A stretch of 6,114 nucleotides of DNA, taken from positions 14,296-20,409 of the forward strand of contig KL569120.1 in NCBI GenBank assembly GCA_000715635.1, in the 5' to 3' direction. Position 1 is the first letter of the stretch. Every line of letters starts with the position of its first letter. The stretch is from Streptomyces violaceus. Its GTDB lineage: Bacteria > Actinomycetota > Actinomycetes > Streptomycetales > Streptomycetaceae. The notes beneath the pieces were generated by a model that saw nothing but the letters and a program-made list of their open reading frames with translations, made no database searches and was not told the DNA's origin. Made by a program: the position numbers and the translations under genes. Of this stretch, positions 1 to 4,956 are shown one piece after another.

Positions 1-498
1 GAGACTGCCGAGCCCTCTGCGGCGATGCTCGGGGGCCGTCTCGATCTGGTCGGCGACGGCGGTCGCGCCCGTCGGGGCGATCTGGCCGCGCGCCGCCAGG
101 GAACCGTCCGGCGCGGCGACCAGCACGCGCGTCACTCCGCCGCGGGACCAGGTGCGCAGCCGGTAGCCGTCGGGGACGTCCGGTGTGTCGTCCGCTGCCA
201 GCGGGACCGTCATCAGGTAGCCCGGCTCGGGATCGATCCACCAGCTGTCGTCCAGCCAGCCGGCGACCACCGACGGGTCCCGGAACGCCTTCAGCCACAC
301 CCCGGCCCCGGTCACCCCGGCGGCCACCTTGCGCACGGCCGTCTCGTCGAGGTCGTCGCCGGTCGCGCCGAACACGTGCCGCGTGACATGGCCGATCGCC
401 CCCACGTCGATCGTGCAGCCCCACGGCTCGGTCACGGGCGGAGCCGCACCCCGCGAAACGATCCATCCGTCCACCCACGCCTGCACGGTCGCTTCCAC
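1..498 (-). CDS. GNAT-family N-acetyltransferase (partial, N-terminal 166 residues)
   Basis: This leftward reading frame is open from a GTG at 498 to the window edge, so the C-terminal end is missing. GNAT enzymes move an acetyl group from acetyl-CoA to an amine; the substrate here is unknown. The last visible residues, DQIETAPEHRRRGLGSL (about 150-166), match the GNAT motif A: a beta strand followed by the R-x-x-G-x-G pyrophosphate-binding loop (R159, G162, G164). The first 145 residues contain several Trp (W8, W12, W26, W68, W81, W86, W87) and no other motif I recognise, so the acetyltransferase fold sits in the C-terminal part, as in many long actinomycete GNATs. The GTG start is chosen because GGGGGAGG (503-510) lies four bases upstream of it. 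The gene is divergent from lon and shares its upstream region. The family call is fairly sure, and the specific function is not known. Confidence 0.8.
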   Translation of the reverse strand, partial: MEATVQAWVDGWIVSRGAAPPVTEPWGCTIDVGAIGHVTRHVFGATGDDLDETAVRKVAAGVTGAGVWLKAFRDPSVVAGWLDDSWWIDPEPGYLMTVPLAADDTPDVPDGYRLRTWSRGGVTRVLVAAPDGSLAARGQIAPTGATAVADQIETAPEHRRRGLGSL

Positions 499-513
499 GC
501 CGCCTCCCCCGCG

Positions 514-542
514 TAATAGGCAATCCAGCCTATGAGCTATTA
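514..542. promoter_or_regulatory. Nested inverted repeats at the GNAT start: operator candidate
   Basis: ATAGGC (516-521), six bases, then GCCTAT (528-533) form a perfect 6-6-6 inverted repeat. Overlapping it, TAATAG (514-519) and CTATTA (537-542) form a second perfect 6-bp inverted repeat with a 17-base spacer. The segment is much more AT-rich than its surroundings and ends only 4 bases before the GNAT Shine-Dalgarno sequence. The position fits a repressor site over the GNAT promoter or early transcript. I cannot name the regulator. It is far from the proposed lon promoter, so it probably serves the GNAT gene. Confidence 0.45.
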
Positions 543-589
543 CTTGAACTGACCTTACGCGCCGCCCCGCCACCGGTGTCACAGGTGAT

Positions 590-603
590 CGCTCACAGCG
601 AAC
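590..603 (-). promoter_or_regulatory. ClgR-box candidate upstream of lon
   Basis: Read on the minus strand, 603 to 590 is GTTCGC-TGTGA-GCG, an exact match to the motif GTTCGC-N5-GCG reported for ClgR, the activator of clp and lon genes in Streptomyces (recalled from the literature). The plus strand gives a near match as well (GATCGC-N5-GCG, 587-600), so the site is almost symmetric. It ends 8 bases before the proposed -35 element, and its centre is about 48 bases upstream of the predicted transcription start, which is a usual distance for an activator. Confidence 0.65.
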
Positions 604-611
604 GGTGGTCG

Positions 612-638
612 GGGAACATTCGGCAGCCCCGGAGCATT
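612..638 (+). promoter_or_regulatory. SigR-like promoter candidate for lon
   Basis: GGGAAC (612-617), then 18 bases, then ATT (636-638), resembles the SigR consensus GGAAT-N18-GTT with one mismatch in each half. Lon is, as I recall, a member of the SigR thiol-stress regulon in Streptomyces coelicolor. No good HrdB-type -35/-10 pair is visible between 543 and 677. If this promoter is right, transcription starts near 645 and the leader is about 33 bases. The motif is short and imperfect, so this is tentative. Confidence 0.35.
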
Positions 639-656
639 GAGTCGGCATAGCTCAAC
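636..656. promoter_or_regulatory. HAIR element (HspR operator) before lon
   Basis: The segment aTTGAGT-N7-gCTCAAc matches the HAIR consensus CTTGAGT-N7-ACTCAAG at 11 of 14 positions, with exact spacing and a perfect TTGAG/CTCAA core. HspR is the MerR-like heat-shock repressor of dnaK and clpB in actinomycetes, and lon of Streptomyces lividans has been reported as a member of its regulon. The element lies 21 bases before the ATG and would cover the predicted -10 and transcription start, so bound HspR would block initiation. Heat or misfolded protein would relieve the block. Confidence 0.8.
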
Positions 657-666
657 TTGATTGCCG

Positions 667-674
667 AAGGGGAG
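667..674 (+). promoter_or_regulatory. lon ribosome binding site
   Basis: AAGGGGAG lies three bases before the ATG at 678. It decides the start of lon, because the upstream in-frame TTG at 657 has no comparable purine-rich site and overlaps the edge of the HAIR operator. Confidence 0.75.
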
Positions 675-677
675 ATC

Positions 678-3101
678 ATGGCTGCTGAGTCCAAGGCGTT
701 CACACCGCTCACCCTGCCCGTGCTGCCGCTCGACGGCGAGGTCGTGCTGCCCGGGATGGTGGTCCCGCTGGATCTGAGTGACTCCGAGGTCCGTGCCGCG
801 GTGGAGGCCGCTCAGGCCGCTGCCAGGTCAACGCCCGGAAAGCCCCGAGTACTCCTGGTGCCACGGATCGACGGGACCTACGCGAACACCGGTGTCCTCG
901 GCACCGTCGAGCAGGTCGGCAGGCTCGCCGACGGCGACCCGGGTGCCCTGATCCGTGGCCGGGGCCGGGTGCGCATCGGTGCGGGGACCACGGGTCCCGG
1001 CGCCGCCCTCTGGGTCGAGGGCACCCGCCTCGACGAGACGGTGCCGGAGCCGCTGCCCGGCCAGGTCACCGAACTGGTCAAGGAGTACAAGGCCCTCGCC
1101 ACCGCATGGCTGCGCAACCGCGGCGCGTGGCAGGTCGTCGACCGGGTCCAGGCCATCGACGACGTCTCGGCGCTCGCCGACAACTCCGGCTACTCGCCGT
1201 TCCTGACCACCGACCAGAAGATCGAGCTGCTGGAGACCACCGACCCGGTGGCCCGTCTGAAGCTCGCCACCCAGCAGCTGCGCGACCACCTCGCCGAGCA
1301 GGACGTGGCCGAGTCCATCGCCAAGGACGTCCAGGAAGGCGTCGACAAGCAGCAGCGCGAGTTCCTGCTGCGGCGTCAGCTGGAAGCCGTCCGCAAGGAG
1401 CTGCGCGAGCTGAACGGCGAGCAGGACGGCGAGGAGTCCGACGACTACCGCACCCGCGTGGAGGCCGCCGACCTGCCGGAGAACGTCCGCGAGGCCGCGC
1501 TCAAGGAGGTCGACAAGCTGGAGCGGTCCTCCGACCAGTCGCCCGAGGGCTCGTGGATCCGCACCTGGCTCGACACGGTCCTGGAGATGCCGTGGAACGA
1601 GCGCACCGAGGACGCGTACGACATCCAGGGCGCCCAGGCCGTCCTCGACGCCGAGCACGCCGGCCTGGAGGACGTGAAGGAGCGGATCACCGAGTACCTC
1701 GCGGTGCGCAAGCGGCGTACCGACCGGGGTCTTGGCGTGGTCGGCGGGCGGCGCGGCGGGGCCGTGCTCGCGCTCGTGGGGCCGCCCGGCGTCGGCAAGA
1801 CCAGCCTCGGCGAGTCCGTCGCCCACGCGATGGGCCGGAAGTTCGTGCGGGTCGCCCTCGGCGGTGTGCGTGACGAGGCCGAGATCCGCGGTCACCGGCG
1901 TACGTACGTCGGCGCACTGCCGGGCCGGGTCGTCCGGGCCATCAAGGAGGCCGGGTCGATGAACCCGGTCGTGCTGCTCGACGAGATCGACAAGGTCGGC
2001 TCGGACTTCCGGGGCGACCCGGCCGCCGCCCTCCTCGAAGTCCTCGACCCGGCGCAGAACCACACCTTCCGGGACCACTACCTGGAGGTCGAGCTGGACC
2101 TGTCGGACGTGGTCTTCCTGGCCACCGCCAACGTCCTGGAGGCCATCCCGGAGGCGCTGGCCGACCGGATGGAGATCGTCCGCCTGGACGGCTACACCGA
2201 GGACGAGAAGGTCGTCATCGCCCGCGATCACCTGCTGCCCCGCCAGCTGGAGCGGGCCGGGCTCGCCGAGGACGAGGTGGCCATCGACGAGAGCGCGCTG
2301 CGCAAGCTCGCCGGTGAGTACACGCGCGAGGCGGGCGTCCGCAATCTGGAGCGGTCCGTCGCGCGGCTGCTGCGCAAGGTCGCGGCCCAGCACGAACTGG
2401 GCGAGCGGAAGCTGCCGTACACCGTCACGGACGGGGATCTGCGCGGACTGATCGGCCGGCCGCATCACGTGCCCGAGTCCGCGCAGGACCCGGCCGAGCG
2501 GCGGACCTCGGTGCCGGGCGTGGCGACCGGGCTCGCCGTGACGGGAGCGGGCGGTGACGTGCTGTACGTGGAGGCGTCCCTGGCCGACCCGGAGACGGGC
2601 GCGGCCGGGCTGACCCTGACCGGCCAGCTGGGCGACGTGATGAAGGAGTCCGCGCAGATCGCGCTGAGCTTCCTGCGCTCCCGCGGTGCCGAGCTCGAAC
2701 TGCCGGTGGGTGATCTGAAGGACCGGGGCGTGCACATCCACTTCCCGGCGGGCGCGGTCCCCAAGGACGGCCCCAGTGCCGGCATCACGATGACCACGGC
2801 CCTCGCGTCCCTGCTGTCCGGCCGGCTGGTCCGCACGGACGTGGCGATGACCGGTGAGGTCTCGCTGACCGGGCGGGTCCTGCCGATCGGCGGCGTGAAG
2901 CAGAAGCTGCTGGCCGCGCACCGCGCCGGGGTCACCACCGTGATCATCCCCAAGCGCAACGAACCCGACCTGGACGACGTCCCGGCCGAGGTGCTGGACA
3001 GGCTCGACGTCCACGCCGTGACCGACGTCCGCCAGGTCCTGGAGCTGGCGCTCGCGCCCGCCACCGCTGGTGCGGCGCCGGAGGTTCCGGTCGCGGCGTG
3101 A
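678..3101 (+). CDS. lon: ATP-dependent protease Lon (LonA, serine protease)
   Basis: Complete 807-residue cytoplasmic LonA protease, which unfolds and degrades damaged and some regulatory proteins using ATP; E. coli Lon is 784 residues. The N-terminal substrate-binding domain (about 10-205, starting TLPVLPLDGEVVLPG) is followed by a charged helical, probably coiled-coil, segment (about 206-300). The AAA+ module has Walker A GPPGVGKT (368-375), the pore-loop segment YVGALPG and Walker B VVLLDEIDK (431-439, with D435 and E436), then a sensor/arginine-finger stretch ADRME. The protease domain has catalytic S700 in DGPSAG and K743 in GGVKQK, exactly 43 residues apart as in E. coli (S679/K722). 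The ATG at 678 is chosen because AAGGGGAG (667-674) precedes it and the conserved N-terminus begins there; an in-frame TTG at 657 would lie inside the leader and next to the HAIR element. Control is probably by HspR and ClgR. The protein ends in VAA. It is a single gene, closed by a stem-loop. Confidence 0.98.
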   Translation: MAAESKAFTPLTLPVLPLDGEVVLPGMVVPLDLSDSEVRAAVEAAQAAARSTPGKPRVLLVPRIDGTYANTGVLGTVEQVGRLADGDPGALIRGRGRVRIGAGTTGPGAALWVEGTRLDETVPEPLPGQVTELVKEYKALATAWLRNRGAWQVVDRVQAIDDVSALADNSGYSPFLTTDQKIELLETTDPVARLKLATQQLRDHLAEQDVAESIAKDVQEGVDKQQREFLLRRQLEAVRKELRELNGEQDGEESDDYRTRVEAADLPENVREAALKEVDKLERSSDQSPEGSWIRTWLDTVLEMPWNERTEDAYDIQGAQAVLDAEHAGLEDVKERITEYLAVRKRRTDRGLGVVGGRRGGAVLALVGPPGVGKTSLGESVAHAMGRKFVRVALGGVRDEAEIRGHRRTYVGALPGRVVRAIKEAGSMNPVVLLDEIDKVGSDFRGDPAAALLEVLDPAQNHTFRDHYLEVELDLSDVVFLATANVLEAIPEALADRMEIVRLDGYTEDEKVVIARDHLLPRQLERAGLAEDEVAIDESALRKLAGEYTREAGVRNLERSVARLLRKVAAQHELGERKLPYTVTDGDLRGLIGRPHHVPESAQDPAERRTSVPGVATGLAVTGAGGDVLYVEASLADPETGAAGLTLTGQLGDVMKESAQIALSFLRSRGAELELPVGDLKDRGVHIHFPAGAVPKDGPSAGITMTTALASLLSGRLVRTDVAMTGEVSLTGRVLPIGGVKQKLLAAHRAGVTTVIIPKRNEPDLDDVPAEVLDRLDVHAVTDVRQVLELALAPATAGAAPEVPVAA

Positions 3102-3121
3102 CGGACGTGATCGGATAACGG

Positions 3122-3158
3122 GAAGGCCCGGGTTCTCGTGAGGGAGGCCCGGGCCTTC
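3122..3158 (+). terminator. Stem-loop terminator of lon
   Basis: GAAGGCCCGGG (3122-3132) pairs perfectly with CCCGGGCCTTC (3148-3158) across a 15-base loop, giving an 11-bp GC-rich stem that begins 20 bases after the lon stop codon. There is no T-run after it, which is usual for Streptomyces terminators. It separates lon from the MarR gene, so the two are probably not one transcription unit. Confidence 0.8.
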
Positions 3159-3241
3159 ACCGTGTGGTGGCCCTGTGTACGAGTGCGCCGTGACCTGCGG
3201 AATACTTGCCGAACTGCGGGGATGACGGCAGGTGACGGAAA

Positions 3242-3269
3242 ATCTCAGTACCGGAGATCTCAGTGCCGG
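3242..3269. promoter_or_regulatory. Direct and inverted repeats before the MarR gene: operator candidate
   Basis: ATCTCAGTACCGG (3242-3254) is repeated as ATCTCAGTGCCGG (3257-3269), 12 of 13 bases identical with a 15-base period. Within the same stretch ATCTC (3242-3246), seven bases, then GAGAT (3254-3258) form a perfect inverted repeat of 17 bp. MarR proteins usually bind 16-20 bp palindromes near their own promoters, and this one ends 35 bases before the proposed start. Autoregulation is therefore a fair inference. I see no convincing -35/-10 pair beside it. Confidence 0.5.
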
Positions 3270-3293
3270 GCGACGACCGAGGCAGGGGCTGAC

Positions 3294-3788
3294 GTGCAGG
3301 ACAACGGGAACGGCGACGGACCGGGAGGCGACTCCGCCCTGGCCGCGAGCGGTGTGGATCAGCCCGCCTTCCTCGCGCTGGAGCGGGAGCTGACCGTGCT
3401 GTTGCGGCGTGCTCGTGCCAGCCAGGGCGAAATGGCCCGCGAGGTCCACCCCGACCTGGAGTCGTCCGCGTACGGGCTCCTCGTCCGGCTCGACGAGTGC
3501 GGCAAGCAGCGGGCCACCGAGCTCGCCGGCTACATCGGCGTCGGCAAGGCGACGATGTCCCGCCAGCTGCGTGCCCTGGAGGAACTCGGGCTGGTCGCGC
3601 GCGAGCCCGACCCCGCCGACGGCCGCGCCTGGCTCGTCGCCCTCACCCAGGAAGGCCAAGACCGCGTCCGCCGGGTGCGGGAGGCCCGCCGCGCCCGCTA
3701 CGCCGGCCGCCTGGCCGACTGGGACACCCACGAGGTCACGGAACTGGCGCGACTGCTGCACCAGCTCAACCGCGGCATGGAGAAGTAG
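3294..3788 (+). CDS. MarR-family transcriptional regulator
   Basis: A 164-residue protein, within the usual MarR size range. MarR proteins are dimeric winged-helix DNA-binding proteins that mostly repress nearby genes and respond to small molecules or oxidants. A dimerisation helix (about 24-52) is followed by the winged helix: recognition-helix region TELAGYIGVGKATMSRQLRA (75-94), then the wing with the family-typical DGR (109-111), and a C-terminal helical region ending QLNRGMEK. There is a single cysteine, C69, just before the helix-turn-helix. The GTG at 3294 is chosen because AGGGG (3284-3288) is five bases upstream; the frame stays open back to 3138, but that start lies inside the lon terminator, and an ATG at 3222 lies upstream of the operator-like repeats. 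The first 22 residues are Gly- and Asp-rich and probably disordered. The ligand and targets are unknown. Neighbours are lon (separated by a terminator) and a convergent phosphatase gene. Confidence 0.88.
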   Translation: MQDNGNGDGPGGDSALAASGVDQPAFLALERELTVLLRRARASQGEMAREVHPDLESSAYGLLVRLDECGKQRATELAGYIGVGKATMSRQLRALEELGLVAREPDPADGRAWLVALTQEGQDRVRRVREARRARYAGRLADWDTHEVTELARLLHQLNRGMEK

Positions 3789-3800
3789 CCCCCGGCGCCC

Positions 3801-3816
3801 AGGCCGGACACGGCCT
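3801..3816. terminator. Short stem-loop between convergent genes
   Basis: AGGCC (3801-3805) pairs with GGCCT (3812-3816) across a six-base loop, in the 26-bp gap between the MarR and phosphatase stop codons and overlapping the phosphatase stop. It could act in both directions, but the stem is only 5 bp and has no T-run, so it is a weak candidate. Confidence 0.35.
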
Positions 3817-4600
3817 AGAACTCGACGTACACGACCGTGGCGTCGTCATGTGTCTTGCTCCGGCCCAGGAACGTCCTGGCGGTGTCCCCCCGTTCCAGCG
3901 CCCGTACGCGGTCCACCAGTGCCTGGGGGCCCTCCTTGCGTACGAGGTGGAAGCACTCCCTCCAGTCGCCCTCCTCGAACCTCTCCACCCAGCGGCCGGC
4001 GCCGTCCGTCAGGGCGGTCAGGGCGCGTACCTCATGGCGGGGCACCGTTCCGGTCACCGCCCGCCGGGCCACCGAGGGGTCGGCGGCCGCGGTGAAGAAG
4101 CCGCCCTCCTTGTTGCGGACAGTGGAGTCCACCAGCGCGTCCGTGGCCAGGGCCGAGCGGGGGAGGAGGGAGAGGCGGTCGTCGAGGACGGGCGTCACCA
4201 CGCCGTCGGGGGACTCCAGCAGGAGCGCGGAGTCCGAGAGCACCAGGTACTCGACCGTGGCCGGGGTCCAGCGGGCCACGACCACCGTGGCCTGCGGCGT
4301 CCGGGGGTGAGAAAGGTCACAGGTTGCGGCGTGTGCCTCGGAGGTACGCGCGATGGCGCGGGACAAGGCGTCGACCAGAGGAGCATCCGGGAGTGAAACG
4401 GTCAGTTCGGTCAAAGCTCCGCCGAGGCGTGCGGTGAACCAGGGGACGGAATGCAGACAGCCCGTCCCGCCCTTCGGCGGGGTGACGCCGTCCAGGACGA
4501 CGACCGAACCGCCCTGTCCGGAGGCCGGTAGTCCGACACTGGCGAAGTCCTCGTTGGGGCGGTCGGCGTCTCCCGGCTCCGAGGCGAGTTCAGTGCGCAT
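3815..4600 (-). CDS. PP2C-family protein phosphatase, divergent type
   Basis: A 261-residue soluble protein with no signal peptide or membrane segment. PP2C (PPM) enzymes remove phosphate from Ser and Thr using two metal ions. The acidic landmarks are in the expected order: PNEDF (E17, D18), VVVLDGV (D37), LSDSALLL (D123), ALTDGAGRW (D199) and HDDATVVYVEF (D252, D253), the last being the usual C-terminal DD/DN-A-T metal motif. The standard DGxGGH motif is changed to DGVTPPKGG, so this is not a textbook PP2C; similar proteins are common in Streptomyces. Catalytic activity is likely from the retained acids but is not proven. The ATG at 4600 starts the conserved sequence MRTELASEPGD but has a poor ribosome site. 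A GTG at 4615, three bases after GAAGGG, would add five residues and is a real alternative. Partner kinase and substrate are unknown. The gene converges on the MarR gene and diverges from the sensor kinase. Confidence 0.82.
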   Translation of the reverse strand: MRTELASEPGDADRPNEDFASVGLPASGQGGSVVVLDGVTPPKGGTGCLHSVPWFTARLGGALTELTVSLPDAPLVDALSRAIARTSEAHAATCDLSHPRTPQATVVVARWTPATVEYLVLSDSALLLESPDGVVTPVLDDRLSLLPRSALATDALVDSTVRNKEGGFFTAAADPSVARRAVTGTVPRHEVRALTALTDGAGRWVERFEEGDWRECFHLVRKEGPQALVDRVRALERGDTARTFLGRSKTHDDATVVYVEF

Positions 4601-4618
4601 CCAGCCAGTCTGCACGAG

Positions 4619-4631
4619 CCCTTCACAAGGG
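4619..4631. promoter_or_regulatory. Palindrome holding the phosphatase Shine-Dalgarno sequence
   Basis: CCCTT-N3-AAGGG is a perfect 13-bp inverted repeat. On the minus strand its right arm is part of GAAGGG, the best ribosome site for the phosphatase gene (three bases before the GTG at 4615). It may be an operator, or a small hairpin hiding the ribosome site, although the 3-base loop makes a stable RNA hairpin of only 5 bp. Confidence 0.35.
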
Positions 4632-4722
4632 TCGCAAAAGGCTGGCAATGATTGCGGGAACGGTGCAGCCGCGCAGGTCAGACGCCTGTTTTGGGATGGA
4701 ATGCTTTGTTCCGGGAAGGCGT

Positions 4723-4797
4723 GGTGGCGAATACTGCCACCGCCCGCCGCCGGCGTCCAACCGGCGTGCCGCGCAAGGCCGCTGCAAGGGCCAGCGG
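4723..4797. repeat. Three consecutive 19-bp inverted repeats (6-7-6)
   Basis: Three inverted repeats follow each other, each with perfect 6-bp arms and a 7-base spacer: GGTGGC-N7-GCCACC (4723-4741), CGCCGG-N7-CCGGCG (4748-4766) and CCGCTG-N7-CAGCGG (4779-4797). Arm sequences differ, so they are alike in geometry and not in sequence. CCGGCGT also recurs directly at 4750 and 4761, 11 bases apart. In RNA they would be three short hairpins in a possible leader of the sensor-kinase gene; in DNA they could be binding sites. GC-rich DNA yields such arms by chance fairly often. Confidence 0.4.
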
Positions 4798-4914
4798 AAC
4801 TTGCCCCTCAACTCTCGTCCGGGGTTCACTCCTTCGGGTGGCGGGTCAGGTGATGCGCGTGCGCTGCCCACCGGCGCTGGGAGGGTCGGGAAGCGTACCG
4901 GGAGTGCGCGCCAG

Positions 4915-4928
4915 TTGACGGAACGTCA
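4915..4928 (+). promoter_or_regulatory. Palindrome and -35-like element before the sensor kinase
   Basis: TGACG-N3-CGTCA (4916-4928) is a perfect 13-bp palindrome, 28 bases before the ATG. It overlaps TTGACG (4915-4920), a good -35 hexamer, but the segment 17 bases downstream (ATGGGT, 4938-4943) is a poor -10. GGAAC (4920-4924), 17 bases, then GTT (4942-4944) gives an alternative ECF-sigma-like pair. Either way the palindrome would sit on the -35 region, which is a place for a regulator. Confidence 0.4.
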
Positions 4929-4956
4929 CCCGGGCCCATGGGTTCACGAGTCAGGA

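Larger units (their letters stand above)
4601..4956. other. 356-bp divergent spacer between phosphatase and sensor-kinase genes
   Basis: No credible protein gene lies here; the short open frames show no recognisable motif and no supported start. The spacer should hold promoters for both flanking genes, but I see no strong -35/-10 pair for the leftward phosphatase gene. What is visible is a palindrome at the phosphatase ribosome site (4619-4631), a run of short inverted repeats (about 4674-4797) and a palindrome before the sensor kinase (4916-4928). The octamer GGGTTCAC also occurs twice (4822-4829 and 4940-4947). Confidence 0.6.

Noticed and set aside
25..516. 163-codon rightward open frame at the left edge
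   Set aside because: It lies antisense to the GNAT gene, whose own frame carries a clear acetyl-CoA motif and a good ribosome site. The translation here has no motif and is Arg/Pro/Gly-rich.
585..596. GTGA-N4-TCAC as a Crp-type site
   Set aside because: Crp sites need TGTGA-N6-TCACA; the spacer here is four bases. The same bases are better explained by the overlapping ClgR-box match.
657..677. TTG at 657 as start of lon
   Set aside because: It adds seven residues not typical of Lon, lacks a ribosome site, and lies directly at the edge of the HAIR operator and near the predicted transcription start.
3138..3293. N-terminal extension of the MarR protein to 3138
   Set aside because: The GTG at 3138 lies in the loop of the lon terminator and the extension has no MarR-like sequence; the operator-like repeats lie in it as well.
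828..3761. 977-codon open frame on the minus strand antisense to lon and the MarR gene
   Set aside because: It covers the reverse of two clear genes and follows their codon bias; long antisense frames are expected in very GC-rich DNA. The translation has no recognisable domain and is rich in repeats of G, Q, L, V and D typical of such shadows.
4820..4836. tRNA T-arm-like hairpin with loop TTCACTC
   Set aside because: The stem needs two G-T pairs, the nearly invariant A58 of the loop is C, and no acceptor, D or anticodon arm can be drawn around it.
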